From M3007 sp964539805 (lineage in GTDB: Bacteria; Bacteroidota; Bacteroidia; Chitinophagales; Saprospiraceae): a stretch of 64,000 nucleotides of DNA. The translations under genes were made by a program, and so were the position numbers. The notes below the pieces were generated by a model, which saw nothing but the letters and a program-made list of their open reading frames with translations, had not been told where the DNA came from and did not search any database. The DNA lies in NCBI GenBank assembly GCA_964539805.1, contig CAZIKN010000007.1, positions 1-64,000 of the forward strand. Reading direction: 5' to 3'. The number at the start of each line of letters is the position of its first letter. Positions within the stretch are counted from its first letter, which is position 1. Below are positions 7,971-16,938 of the stretch, in pieces.

Positions 7971-9107
7971 TCACACCATCTTTTGATTTACAACGGGATT
8001 GGCATAAATGCCCAATAGATATTGCCTGCCGCTGCCATCAGGGTCGTCACCAATTTGCGCGATTTGTTCTTCAAAAAAGGAGAGGTATTGTTCTTTTTCT
8101 GCTGACGTATAGTAAGTGGACATTTCGTGGGTCTGGTTAAGAAGATCGTATGCAACGAAATGCACCGGATGGAGCAGGTAGTGCTGATGAATGGATTGAT
8201 CAAGGTACATGGCCAAAGCCTCTAATTGCTTTTTGGCATTTGTTGCTTCATACATTTTGTCCAACTGTTCCGCTTTTAGCGGTGAGCCGAATTGGATATG
8301 AATATGCCCCTTGTAGCCTTGTAAGCCAAGCAGCATGTAATCCACATCTTCTTTAAATGACTTTTTATAGTTTGGGTCAGAGCGCTTTTGAAGGTGTTCA
8401 CGGGTTTTTAGTACGGCGCAGGGATCTATTTCATAAGAAATGGAAACAGGGACGATATTTAAGGTGTTAAAAAAATCAGGTAATGGATCTGTGGCAGACA
8501 AACTGAGCATTTTTAAGAGGCCTACCTGTGTGCGGTCATTTCCGTCTTTGGCGCGGCCTTCGCGCTGGGCAATCCAAACAGATGAGTGGCGTTGCGTTAC
8601 CTGATCCCGGATAAAAGCGGACAGCGCAATGGAATATTGATATAACTCCATTGGGGTGCCGCTTCTTTTGACCACGAAACTTTTGTTCAAACGGAAAATC
8701 AACTCCGAAATACGGTGCCGCATCAGGTTGTCGCCAACAGCCATAATAGCCGTGTCAAAACCGTTTTCCATCAAGAGGCGATTCATAAAGGCAGAATCCA
8801 GCACAATGTCACGATGGTTGGAAATAAACAAATACCTTTCATCAGGATTTAGGTTTTCCAGCCCGGAACAATCCAACAGTCGAGTGCTTCCTTTTTCAAT
8901 AGCACGCAGAATGGGAAGTATAATATGGCGCTGAAAATCATCTACAGACTTTACTTTGTTTTTCTCTTGTAAAATAAAGGTACAGAGCTCGGGCGGCAAA
9001 AAGGCTTGCATGCCCGCAAGCAGGCTGTCATAACCAAACAATTCATGAAGTGCTGGTATGATTTCATCCGGGGTGTAAATGCTGGGTCGGTTCTCCTCTT
9101 GTTGCAT
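7971..9107 (-). CDS. PlsC-type glycerolipid acyltransferase
   Basis: The 378-residue protein carries acyltransferase motifs: YLFISNHRDIVLDSAFMN (motif I, His-Asp), a substrate block with FRLNKSFVVKRSG (motif II), VWIAQREGRAKDG (motif III, Glu-Gly) and NIVPVSISYEIDP (motif IV). It would transfer acyl groups to a glycerol-phosphate or related acceptor at the inner membrane. The protein is longer than AGP acyltransferases (about 250) and has an N-terminal helical part and a C-terminal extension after residue 300. ATG 9107 was chosen because the in-frame TTG at 9182 overlaps a promoter -7 element (9180-9187). No membrane helix is obvious. Confidence 0.85.
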   Translation of the reverse strand: MQQEENRPSIYTPDEIIPALHELFGYDSLLAGMQAFLPPELCTFILQEKNKVKSVDDFQRHIILPILRAIEKGSTRLLDCSGLENLNPDERYLFISNHRDIVLDSAFMNRLLMENGFDTAIMAVGDNLMRHRISELIFRLNKSFVVKRSGTPMELYQYSIALSAFIRDQVTQRHSSVWIAQREGRAKDGNDRTQVGLLKMLSLSATDPLPDFFNTLNIVPVSISYEIDPCAVLKTREHLQKRSDPNYKKSFKEDVDYMLLGLQGYKGHIHIQFGSPLKAEQLDKMYEATNAKKQLEALAMYLDQSIHQHYLLHPVHFVAYDLLNQTHEMSTYYTSAEKEQYLSFFEEQIAQIGDDPDGSGRQYLLGIYANPVVNQKMV

Positions 9108-9179
9108 AAGATGCTCGGTAAAAAAATAAAATGGAATTAAGACATTGAAAGGATTGGATATATCCTGCGTAAAAGGCGG

Positions 9180-9187
9180 CAAAAGTA
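9180..9187 (-). promoter_or_regulatory. -7 element of acyltransferase gene
   Basis: The minus strand reads TACTTTTG, a perfect TAnnTTTG, about 70 bases before ATG 9107. It rules out the upstream TTG as start. Confidence 0.6.
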
Positions 9188-9208
9188 ATTAAATTCTGTG
9201 AATAAGCA

Positions 9209-9242
9209 GAGAGCCATCCCGGAATATCACGGGATGGCTCTC
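9209..9242. terminator. 13-bp hairpin, probable terminator of PorE-like gene
   Basis: GAGAGCCATCCCG (9209-9221) pairs perfectly with CGGGATGGCTCTC (9230-9242) around an eight-base loop. It lies 28 bases beyond the stop of the minus-strand gene ending at 9271. There is no long T-run right after it on that strand, so termination strength is uncertain. Confidence 0.65.
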
Positions 9243-9270
9243 CATAAGTCCATAGGGTGCTTGTTTATGA

Positions 9271-12200
9271 TTATTGCTTGACCTTATTCAGTTTGCCCTT
9301 TTCTTCTTTGACAACGTATGTGTCTGTGTAGCCTCTGTCAACCAAGAGATCTTGTACGGCATTGGCTTCATCAGCTGAGGCGTAGCCTCCCAAAAGTACC
9401 AAAACGGTTCCATTGGCTTGAGGGCGGCGCTCCACCGGGCCAAGGTCGCGGAATTGACGGCCGTCAAATTTTTCTGGATTGCTGAGGGCCGCTACACGGA
9501 TGTAGAATGGTTTGGTTGTTTCTGGGGTAGCCGTTTGTGGCTTGGCTGTGGTTTGGGTACTGTACTCCGTCGGTTTCAGGCTGACTTCTGGCGCTTTTAC
9601 ATTTGCAGGTTTGCTGCTTTTGGGTGTCGGCTCCACGCTTGAAGGTGTAGGATCCGCACTGGCAATAAAATAGGATTGCAAGGCAGGATCTGTGCCTTTT
9701 TCCGTCACGATGGTGGCATCAGGGAATCCACGCACTACAACATCATTCTTGGCGCTCTCAGCACTTGCATGGTCGGCCCAAACGCCAAGGCGCACTTTGT
9801 TGTACCCGTTTTCCTGTTTGGAATACAAGTTTCCAAATTCGCTGAGTTTCGCAAATTCACCCATAGGGATAGGGCGTTCAGCGGCAAAGGAACCCAATTG
9901 TACGGCGTAAATAATGGCAGGCAGTGTTGTATTGCCAGCAGGACTTTTTTCTGGTTTTGCGCCTTTGGCACTGGTACTGTATTCGCTTGGTCGAGGGCTG
10001 GTATTGAGAGGCTTTTCTCCAATGACAAGCGATTCATCTGCACCACGCTCTTCTACAACAAAGGCATTTTTAAATTTTTTGTCTTGTGAAACCTCTTTCA
10101 TCACCTCCTGGGCTTTCAATCGGGTGGGGTAGATGCCCAATCGTACCTTGGTTAGGCCATCTTCCTCCCGGCTGTACAGGTTTCCATGTTTGGAAAGCGG
10201 TTCAAGATTGGCCATATCCTTTTCTGTAAGCGTATTGGGTATGGTGGATACTTGAACTGCATAGCCTGTGAGTGTTTCCGTAGAAGGTTTTTCTGTTTCT
10301 GGGTTGAGTTGAGTAGTGCTTTCCTTTTTGATGGGCGTAGGCTTAGGCCCGGTCGTTTTACTGCTTGTACTATACTCACTTGGAGCAGGAGCGGCCTCTG
10401 TTTTTGGGGCTGATTTTTTGGAGGCTATTTTGGTAGCGCCCTCGCTGTAGGCAACCGGAGCGACCTCTTCTACATCGCTTTTAACCAAAAGGGATGGATC
10501 AAAATTGGGTTCGGGTACCGTAAAGGCTCCTGGATACGTTGGGTTTATTTTGGCTACAACGGCCTCGGCTTCGGCACGGGTTGCATAAACGCCCAATCGC
10601 AATTTATAACGCCCATCCTCTTGTTTGGTGTATAAATTGCCATAGTCCGTCAAATCGGCATATTGTGTTCCCGCTTGTGTGTAGGCACTTGGGCCGCTGG
10701 CTACCTGAATGCCATAGCCGTTGATAGCACCAGTAGTGGCACCGGGTCTTTTGGCCTGCTTTTCTGGTTGGGTATTTTCCCTGTCTTTTACTTGCCCTGC
10801 CAATTCGGAAGAGCCAAATTTAAGGGCGATCTCAGGCAGTTCTACTGCTTTGTCTCTCGCCGTAGCAACGGCGCGCCATGAAGTTGATTCATCAGAAAAT
10901 CCGTCATGTGCGTATTTGATGGAGTAAGTTTCCCCTGCGTTTAGTTTCAAGGTATATCGGCCATTTTGATCGGTTGTGGTTTTGGACCAGTCATCACTGT
11001 TATAGCTTTGGGCATATACAATGGCGTCTTCTAATGGGATAGAGGTCAGGGCATTGTACACGGTGCCGCGATAGCTGCCGCGAGGGTCGTTTTCCAATGT
11101 TGCCTGCAGTAAATGAGATGAATTGGAAGCAATCTCAACCGTTTCGGGCATAAAATTTTCTTTCCTTACTGTTATGGCACAATCATATCCTGCGGGTAGT
11201 GTGAAACGCGCAAAACCATCCTTGTCCGTTTTTATCGTTTGTTTCTGTTCACAGGCAGACAAATCAATTTCTGCATCGGCCACAGCCTGTTGGAACTTGT
11301 CGTTGACCAAAATGCTGTAGTACTCAAGGTTGGCAGATCCTGTTTTGGCTACTTTAGTGGAGTATTCGGCAGGTTTCTGATTGTTGTTATTTAATGGAGT
11401 ATTGGCAGCAGTTGCATTGATCGGCTGGTTTTTGCGCGTAATCTGCCATATATCTTCATTTCCATTGCCTCCCGGGCGATTGGTTGTAATATATCCAATA
11501 TTTTGGGTAGCATTGTAAATAAAGTTGTAGTCGTCATAGGATGAGTTGATGCCGGGGCCAAGATGGTAAATGTTCTTTACTGCATCTTCACCTATTTCAG
11601 CGCGAAAAATATCCAATCCGCCCAATCCGCGGTGCCAATCTGATGAAAAATAAAGATTTGAACCGTCGTAAAACGGTGAAACTTCATTGCCTTTTGTATT
11701 AAGGGGGCTGCCTAAATTGCGTGGTTCGCTCCATTCGTAGCCATTCCAGCTGGAACTGTACACATCCCAGCCGCCAAATCCGCCCGGGCGAATGGAAGCA
11801 AAAACCAAGGTTTTGCCATCAGGTGACAGGCTTGGGAAACCACTTGGGTGATCGCTGTATGGGAATTGGCGCACATTTACCCAATTGCCGTTTTCAACAT
11901 CGGCAGTGAACAAGGTGAGTCCAAAGGTATTGCTTGTGACCTGTCGAACTCCATTGATAAACTTATTGCGAGAAAAGGCAACTTTTGCACCATCAGCAGA
12001 AAAACTAACAGGGCCTTCATTGCGATTGGTCAGGTCGCCGCGCAAACTAACTGGTTTCTGCAACAGGCCGCTTTCAGGGCTGCGCTGCGTGATGTAGAGC
12101 AGGTTGATTTCGCCATCGGTAGTGTTATCCTTGGTTTCAGGCTTTTTAGGCTTGGCTGTTGTTTTGGTATTGCTTCGTGCCGAACTGAAAATGATGCGGT

Positions 12201-12723
12201 TACCTGCAAAAGCAGCACCATAGTCTGCGGCATCGCTGTTCATGGGCTCATTTTTGGCCGTGTACAAGGGGTCTTTCTTTGACGCCACTGCTGCGTAGTC
12301 ACACATGGCTGAGAAATGGTCCGCAACATTCATGTCACCTCCTTCGGCATAAAGTTTAAACCACTTTTTGGCACCGGCATAATCGCCAGTCATCATAAGG
12401 GTTTTGGCGTATTGAAGCTGCATGTCCGGCGATGCATCCGGGCGTTGCAAGGCTTTTTCATACCAGGTCAGGGCATTTTCCAATTGGTTCATCTGATAAT
12501 GGCACTCACCCACTCGAAACATGGCATAAGTGTTTCTCGGGTCATTCTTCAACACCTGTTCATAAGTGTATCGGGCCAAATTATAGAGGGAAAGGTCGTA
12601 ATGCTTGTCAGCGCGCTGGAGGTCTTCCGCTGCGGAGGTTTGAGCATTAAGCAGTGCGGGTATCAGGTGGACAAAAAGAACCATCAGGATACAGCCGGCT
12701 GCACGGGTGATATGCGTGTTCAT
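9271..12723 (-). CDS. PorE-like TPR / beta-propeller / SPOR-repeat envelope protein
   Basis: The 1150-residue product has a signal peptide (1-28, ending LLNAQ), TPR helices (about 30-140), a PD40/WD40-like propeller (about 165-430, for example FPSLSPDGKTLVFASIRPGG and SPFYDGSNLYFSSDWHRG), two carboxypeptidase-regulatory-like beta domains (about 460-630), and then four SPOR-like repeats at about 669-735, 819-887, 938-1005 and 1073-1140 (each starts Y-x-[IV]-[QR]-[VL] and ends in an RLG.Y/W...A.A block). PorE of the T9SS has the order TPR-propeller-CRD-OmpA; here SPOR repeats replace the OmpA peptidoglycan-binding domain. The likely role is a periplasmic scaffold tying T9SS or envelope complexes to peptidoglycan. 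Thr/Pro-rich linkers repeat an EYST motif. Its promoter is at 12873-12905 and a hairpin follows at 9209-9242. Confidence 0.88.
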   Translation of the reverse strand: MNTHITRAAGCILMVLFVHLIPALLNAQTSAAEDLQRADKHYDLSLYNLARYTYEQVLKNDPRNTYAMFRVGECHYQMNQLENALTWYEKALQRPDASPDMQLQYAKTLMMTGDYAGAKKWFKLYAEGGDMNVADHFSAMCDYAAVASKKDPLYTAKNEPMNSDAADYGAAFAGNRIIFSSARSNTKTTAKPKKPETKDNTTDGEINLLYITQRSPESGLLQKPVSLRGDLTNRNEGPVSFSADGAKVAFSRNKFINGVRQVTSNTFGLTLFTADVENGNWVNVRQFPYSDHPSGFPSLSPDGKTLVFASIRPGGFGGWDVYSSSWNGYEWSEPRNLGSPLNTKGNEVSPFYDGSNLYFSSDWHRGLGGLDIFRAEIGEDAVKNIYHLGPGINSSYDDYNFIYNATQNIGYITTNRPGGNGNEDIWQITRKNQPINATAANTPLNNNNQKPAEYSTKVAKTGSANLEYYSILVNDKFQQAVADAEIDLSACEQKQTIKTDKDGFARFTLPAGYDCAITVRKENFMPETVEIASNSSHLLQATLENDPRGSYRGTVYNALTSIPLEDAIVYAQSYNSDDWSKTTTDQNGRYTLKLNAGETYSIKYAHDGFSDESTSWRAVATARDKAVELPEIALKFGSSELAGQVKDRENTQPEKQAKRPGATTGAINGYGIQVASGPSAYTQAGTQYADLTDYGNLYTKQEDGRYKLRLGVYATRAEAEAVVAKINPTYPGAFTVPEPNFDPSLLVKSDVEEVAPVAYSEGATKIASKKSAPKTEAAPAPSEYSTSSKTTGPKPTPIKKESTTQLNPETEKPSTETLTGYAVQVSTIPNTLTEKDMANLEPLSKHGNLYSREEDGLTKVRLGIYPTRLKAQEVMKEVSQDKKFKNAFVVEERGADESLVIGEKPLNTSPRPSEYSTSAKGAKPEKSPAGNTTLPAIIYAVQLGSFAAERPIPMGEFAKLSEFGNLYSKQENGYNKVRLGVWADHASAESAKNDVVVRGFPDATIVTEKGTDPALQSYFIASADPTPSSVEPTPKSSKPANVKAPEVSLKPTEYSTQTTAKPQTATPETTKPFYIRVAALSNPEKFDGRQFRDLGPVERRPQANGTVLVLLGGYASADEANAVQDLLVDRGYTDTYVVKEEKGKLNKVKQ

Positions 12724-12872
12724 AGACAGCGTGGTTTTTATTTTTGGTGAAATAAAACTTTACTTGCGAAAAAGCAAGCCAAAACACTAAGGCTTTGGCA
12801 AAATGGCAGCATTAACTGCATTTTTACCAGACTTAGTATAGTGATGGGACTATCTTTTGAACAGGGACGCTG

Positions 12873-12905
12873 CAAATATAGGGCGAATCACAGGGATTTT
12901 GCAAA
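12873..12905 (-). promoter_or_regulatory. promoter of PorE-like gene
   Basis: Minus strand: TTTG (12905-12902), a 21-base spacer, then TATATTTG (12880-12873), a perfect -7 element. The start codon at 12723 lies about 150 bases downstream. Confidence 0.65.
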
Positions 12906-12945
12906 TTATTGGGTGTCTTTTTTATAGTCCTCGTTTTATGTGCCC

Positions 12946-12953
12946 TACATTTG
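12946..12953 (+). promoter_or_regulatory. -7 element of DUF2167 gene
   Basis: TACATTTG is a perfect TAnnTTTG, 76 bases before ATG 13030. No clear TTG partner is seen at the usual distance. Confidence 0.5.
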
Positions 12954-13029
12954 TCCCTCCTTTTTTAGGGAACTTTCCTTGTAAAGTAAACATTACAATC
13001 ATTCACCTAAAACTTTATTTATCATTCAC

Positions 13030-14034
13030 ATGAAACATTTATTACCCATTTTGCTGCTCTTCTCAGGGATCTCAGTTTCCTCAATACTTGCACAAGAATC
13101 TGAAACCGCTGACTCACTGATGATGGTCAAAATGCTCGATTCTATAGCGCAGACCTTCAAATGGCAAACTGGCGCCATCAACCTAAACAATGGAATGGCC
13201 ACTATCAATGTGCCCTCGGGTATGCGATACTTAGATGCCGAACAAAGCAATCGTGTCCTGACCGATCTTTGGGGCAATCCTCCAAGCGACAACTCGCTTG
13301 GTATGCTTTTCCCGGTGGATAAAAGCCCGGTAAGCCCTGATGTTGTGGCATTTAACCTGAGCTGGGATGAAATGGGCTATGTAAAGGATGACGATGCTGA
13401 CAAAATTAATTACGATGACCTGCTAAAGGAATTGCAAAAAGATGCCCAAGAGGGCAGCAAACAGCGTGTCGAGATGGGCTATGAGGCGATTGAAATTGTG
13501 GGATGGGCCTCCAAGCCGTTCTATGACAAAAACAGCAAGGTGCTGCACTGGGCCAAAGAGATCAAATTTGGATCTGGCGAAATGGGCAATACCCTCAACT
13601 ATGATGTGCGGGTTTTGGGGCGCAAAGGGGTTTTGTCCATGAATGCGATTGGTGATATGGCATCCGTTGATCAGGTAAAGGGTATGATTCCCGGGGTTGT
13701 CAGCAGTGTGGGCTTTAACGAAGGGCACCGTTATGCTGATTTTGATTCGAAAGTAGATGATGTGGCGGCCTGGACCATTGGTGGTTTAGTGGCGGGTAAA
13801 GTGTTGGCAAAGGCTGGCTTTTTTGCCATTATCCTCAAATTTATCAAGCCCATCCTTTTTGCGCTCGTAGCATTCAGTGGAGTGATCTGGCGTTTTATTA
13901 CGGGGCGCAAAAAAGAAGAAGAGTCAGCAGTGGAAACCGAAGAGACTGCTTCCACCGAAGAGAGCGAACAAGAAGGTACTGAACCCAAAACACCTGCAGA
14001 GGATGCCGATCAGTCTGGCAAAACAGCAGTTTGA
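13030..14034 (+). CDS. DUF2167 membrane-anchored protein
   Basis: The 334-residue product has a signal peptide (1-21, ending LAQ), an extracytoplasmic domain with the DUF2167 blocks KWQTGAINLNNGMATINVP, FRYLD-like MRYLDAEQSN, LTDLWGNPP and FNLSWDEMGYVKDDDAD, and further on IEIVGWASKPFYDKNSKVLHWAKE. Two hydrophobic segments follow at about 255-295 (AAWTIGGLVAGKVLAKAGFF and ILKFIKPILFALVAFSGVIW), then a highly acidic tail (EEESAVETEETAS...). The family is widespread but its function is unknown. It is monocistronic; a perfect 12-bp hairpin at 14085-14116 follows. Confidence 0.88.
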   Translation: MKHLLPILLLFSGISVSSILAQESETADSLMMVKMLDSIAQTFKWQTGAINLNNGMATINVPSGMRYLDAEQSNRVLTDLWGNPPSDNSLGMLFPVDKSPVSPDVVAFNLSWDEMGYVKDDDADKINYDDLLKELQKDAQEGSKQRVEMGYEAIEIVGWASKPFYDKNSKVLHWAKEIKFGSGEMGNTLNYDVRVLGRKGVLSMNAIGDMASVDQVKGMIPGVVSSVGFNEGHRYADFDSKVDDVAAWTIGGLVAGKVLAKAGFFAIILKFIKPILFALVAFSGVIWRFITGRKKEEESAVETEETASTEESEQEGTEPKTPAEDADQSGKTAV

Positions 14035-14084
14035 TTGTACCTGTGATACCGTAAAAATAGCTTAGAATGGCCCTGACCAATAAC

Positions 14085-14116
14085 AACGGGCTGCCGGTGA
14101 TTATCGGCAGCCCGTT
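14085..14116. terminator. 12-bp hairpin between convergent genes
   Basis: AACGGGCTGCCG (14085-14096) pairs with CGGCAGCCCGTT (14105-14116) around an eight-base loop. It lies 50 bases after the DUF2167 stop and 170 bases beyond the stop of the minus-strand aminotransferase. A T-run is lacking on either side, so it may act as a weak or bidirectional terminator. Confidence 0.55.
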
Positions 14117-14286
14117 ATTGCTTTCGAACGGTGCTGAAGTAAAAAATTTGTTGCTGTGGGAGACCATCCGGCTGGAAATTGATGTTTTCATGGCTCGGCC
14201 GCTCCCACCGCAATAAGTCTAAAGTTGCAAATTCAGGCTTCAGATTTTGTCGTAGCCTTCGTGCCAAATAGCTTTATGGCACGAGT

Positions 14287-15495
14287 TTATTTTAAACGAT
14301 CCGTCGCCTCTTTGATTCGTCGAATGGCCTCGCGCAGCTGTTCTTCGGATGCCGCATAACTCAGGCGGAAACAATTGGGGTCACCAAAGGCGGAGCCGGA
14401 AACCAGCCCAACATAAACGCTTGACATGATGTAATCACAGAAATCATCGGCATTGTTGATCGTGAATTGGCCATCTGATTTGCCAAAAAATGCAGTGATG
14501 TCCGGGAAAACATAGAACGCGCCGTCCGGGTGGTTGGCGTGCATACCCGGAATTTCCTCCAACATGCTCAATACAATATCCCTGCGCTCCCGAAATGCTT
14601 CCCTCATGGCTGTAGTGGGGCCCATATCACTCAAAAGGGCAACGGCGCCTGCTTTCTGGCTAAAAGAAGCCGCGCCACTGGTCACTTGGCCCTGTATTTT
14701 AGAGCAGGCATCAGCAATGAATTTTGGCGCACCCATGTAGCCCAATCGCCAGCCAGTCATGGAAAAGCCTTTGGCAAAGCCATTTATGGTAATGGTACGG
14801 TCTTTTACTTGTGGGAAGGAGCCAATGCTGACGTGTTCATGGGTGAAATTGATGTATTCATAAATTTCGTCACTCACAATATACACATGCTCATGTGGGG
14901 CCAGCACATCGGCATAGGCCCTTAATTCTTCCCGGTCAAAAACTGTTCCGGTGGGGTTACATGGCGACGAAAACAAAACGAACTTTGTTTTATCGGTTAT
15001 GGCCGCCGCTAATTGTTCCGGTGAGGGCTTAAAATCCTGGCTAACATCGGCATAAACTGGAACGGGTACGCCACCGGAGAGCTTGACAATTTCCCAATAA
15101 GAAACCCAATAGGGTGCAAAAATTACCACTTCATCACCTGGATCAAGCAAGGCCTGGCAAATGTTGTACACGGTTTGTTTGGCACCATTACTGACCACAA
15201 TGTTTTCAGGTTTGAAATCAAGGCCATTATCGCGTTTGAATTTTTCGCAGATGGCTTTGACTAATTCCGGCAAGCCTGAAACGGGTGTATATTTGGTATA
15301 ACCATCCTTAAGGGCCTGAAAAGCGGCTTCTTTGATGTGGTCAGGTGTGTCAAAGTCGGGCTCGCCGAGGCTTAAACTGATGACATCATGCCCAAGGGCG
15401 CGGAGTTCGCGAGCCATACGGGCCATTTTTAGGGTTTCGGATTCTGCGAGTCCCATTACCCGCCGGGATAGAATTTCCTGTGTCGCTACTGCCAT
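14287..15495 (-). CDS. PLP-dependent aminotransferase (aspartate aminotransferase-like, class I)
   Basis: The 402-residue protein shows the fold type I aminotransferase pattern of the aspartate aminotransferase Ib subgroup: VISLSLGEPDFDTPDHIKEA, YTPVSGLPELVKAI, FAPYWVSYWEIVKLSGG, SSPCNPTGTVFDREEL (Asn-Pro-Thr-Gly), IVSDEIYEYINF, the PLP lysine block NGFAKGFSMTGWRLGY, and the C-terminal Arg block CFRLSYAASEEQLREAI that binds the substrate carboxylate. It transfers amino groups between aspartate or similar amino acids and 2-oxoglutarate in the cytoplasm. It starts 23 bases after the kbl stop on the same strand, so both are probably one operon linked to amino acid turnover. The exact donor specificity is not certain. 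Confidence 0.93.
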   Translation of the reverse strand: MAVATQEILSRRVMGLAESETLKMARMARELRALGHDVISLSLGEPDFDTPDHIKEAAFQALKDGYTKYTPVSGLPELVKAICEKFKRDNGLDFKPENIVVSNGAKQTVYNICQALLDPGDEVVIFAPYWVSYWEIVKLSGGVPVPVYADVSQDFKPSPEQLAAAITDKTKFVLFSSPCNPTGTVFDREELRAYADVLAPHEHVYIVSDEIYEYINFTHEHVSIGSFPQVKDRTITINGFAKGFSMTGWRLGYMGAPKFIADACSKIQGQVTSGAASFSQKAGAVALLSDMGPTTAMREAFRERRDIVLSMLEEIPGMHANHPDGAFYVFPDITAFFGKSDGQFTINNADDFCDYIMSSVYVGLVSGSAFGDPNCFRLSYAASEEQLREAIRRIKEATDRLK

Positions 15496-15518
15496 GATAT
15501 ATGTGTCGCTAAAGGGGT

Positions 15519-16706
15519 TTAGATAACGTTTAATTTTTTTCCAACTTTGGTAAATGCCGCTACTGCTTTTTCCAGATGCTCCTGTTCGTGAGCGGCTGAA
15601 AGTTGCACTCTGATGCGTGCTTTGCCTTGTGGTACAACAGGATAAAAGAAGCCAATGACGTAGATACCCTCATCGAGGAGTTCGCGGGCAAATTGTTGTG
15701 CCAAAGGAGCATCATACAGCATAATGGGCACAATCGGGTGGTCGCCCGGGATAATGTCAAAGCCAGCCGCCGTCATGGATTTCCTGAACCATTGGGTGTT
15801 GTGTTCCAATTTGTCGCGCAGGGCTGTACTTGCACTCAGCAAGTCCATTACCTTGATGGAGGCTCCCGTGATAGAAGGGGCGAGAGTGTTGGAAAAAAGA
15901 TAGGGCCTGGAGCGCTGCCGCAACATTTCAACAATTTCCTTGCGGCCGGAGGTGAAGCCGCCGGAAGCGCCGCCCAATGCTTTGCCCAAGGTGCCTGTGA
16001 TGATGTCAATACGACCCATGACCTGCCGATATTCATGTGTTCCCCTGCCGGTTTTACCCAAAAAGCCCGAGGCGTGGCACTCATCAATCCCCACCATGGC
16101 ATCATAGCGGTCGGCGAGGTCACATATTTTATCCAATTGCGCTATGGTACCGTCCATTGAAAAGGCACCATCCGTAAAGATCAGTTTGCGCCGTGCGGAT
16201 GCTGCTTCCTTGATGCAGTCTTCCAGCGCGTTCATGTCATTGTGTTTGTATCTGAAACGTTTGGCTTTACACAAGCGAATACCATCAATAATGGATGCGT
16301 GGTTGAGTTCATCACTGATAATGGCATCTTCCTCGCCTAACAAAGGCTCAAAAAGCCCTCCGTTGGCATCAAAGGCTGCTGCATATAATATGGTGTCCTC
16401 TGTACCTAAAAATTGAGCGATTTTGGCTTCCAGTTCCTTGTGTATGTCTTGGGTACCACAGATAAACCGAACGGATGAGAGGCCATAGCCATGTGTGCGT
16501 ATAGCCTCAATAGCCGCCTCAATAACTGCAGGGTGGCTGCTCAGGCCGAGATAGTTATTGGCACAAAAATTTAATACTTCCTTTTGTGCCGTTGTACTGA
16601 TGACCGGGCCTTGAGGAGTAGTGATGATACGTTCTTCTTTATATAGCCCCGCTTCGCGGATGCCTTTTATTTCGCTTTCCAAAGCGGGTTCGACGTGTGT
16701 GAACAT
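15519..16706 (-). CDS. kbl: glycine C-acetyltransferase (2-amino-3-ketobutyrate CoA ligase)
   Basis: The 395-residue protein belongs to the alpha-oxoamine synthases and matches Kbl rather than BioF, HemA or Spt: NFCANNYLGLSSHPAVIEAA, SVRFICGTQDIHKELE, DELNHASIIDGIRLCKAKRF, FTDGAFSMDGTIAQLDKI, MVGIDECHASGFLGKTGRGT and the PLP lysine block ITGTLGKALGGASGG. It cleaves 2-amino-3-oxobutyrate with CoA to glycine and acetyl-CoA, the second step of threonine breakdown. No threonine dehydrogenase (tdh) gene is adjacent. It is upstream of the aminotransferase in the same orientation. The upstream sequence CAGTTTTG on the minus strand near 16748 is a weak -7 candidate. Confidence 0.95.
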   Translation of the reverse strand: MFTHVEPALESEIKGIREAGLYKEERIITTPQGPVISTTAQKEVLNFCANNYLGLSSHPAVIEAAIEAIRTHGYGLSSVRFICGTQDIHKELEAKIAQFLGTEDTILYAAAFDANGGLFEPLLGEEDAIISDELNHASIIDGIRLCKAKRFRYKHNDMNALEDCIKEAASARRKLIFTDGAFSMDGTIAQLDKICDLADRYDAMVGIDECHASGFLGKTGRGTHEYRQVMGRIDIITGTLGKALGGASGGFTSGRKEIVEMLRQRSRPYLFSNTLAPSITGASIKVMDLLSASTALRDKLEHNTQWFRKSMTAAGFDIIPGDHPIVPIMLYDAPLAQQFARELLDEGIYVIGFFYPVVPQGKARIRVQLSAAHEQEHLEKAVAAFTKVGKKLNVI

Positions 16707-16938
16707 AGGTTGGACGTCAGTTGAGGTGGTTAGTGATGGCTTGTGCGTGCAAAACTGATTTTAGCACCTGCAAAGCAACAACGATTCTTGGTTTTAGGTG
16801 AAATTTTTTGGGCAATAAAATAAAATCATACCTTTATACGCTAAAACGTGGCTCAAAAGGAACACAGGAAAATGTGTTTTTGCAAGCACGCCCATTACAT
16901 CAAAAGGGGCTAAACGCCCGCAAACAAAACCCGTTTAA

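Larger units (their letters stand above)
12724..13029. other. divergent promoter region
   Basis: The 306-base gap between the PorE-like gene (minus) and the DUF2167 gene (plus) holds a strong minus promoter (12873-12905) and a plus -7 element (12946-12953). No small gene or RNA was recognised. The minus-strand leader is about 145 bases. Confidence 0.6.

Noticed and set aside
14085..14116. Hairpin read as a riboswitch or attenuator of the aminotransferase gene
   Set aside because: It lies downstream of both convergent genes, not in a leader, so a terminator or structural hairpin is simpler.
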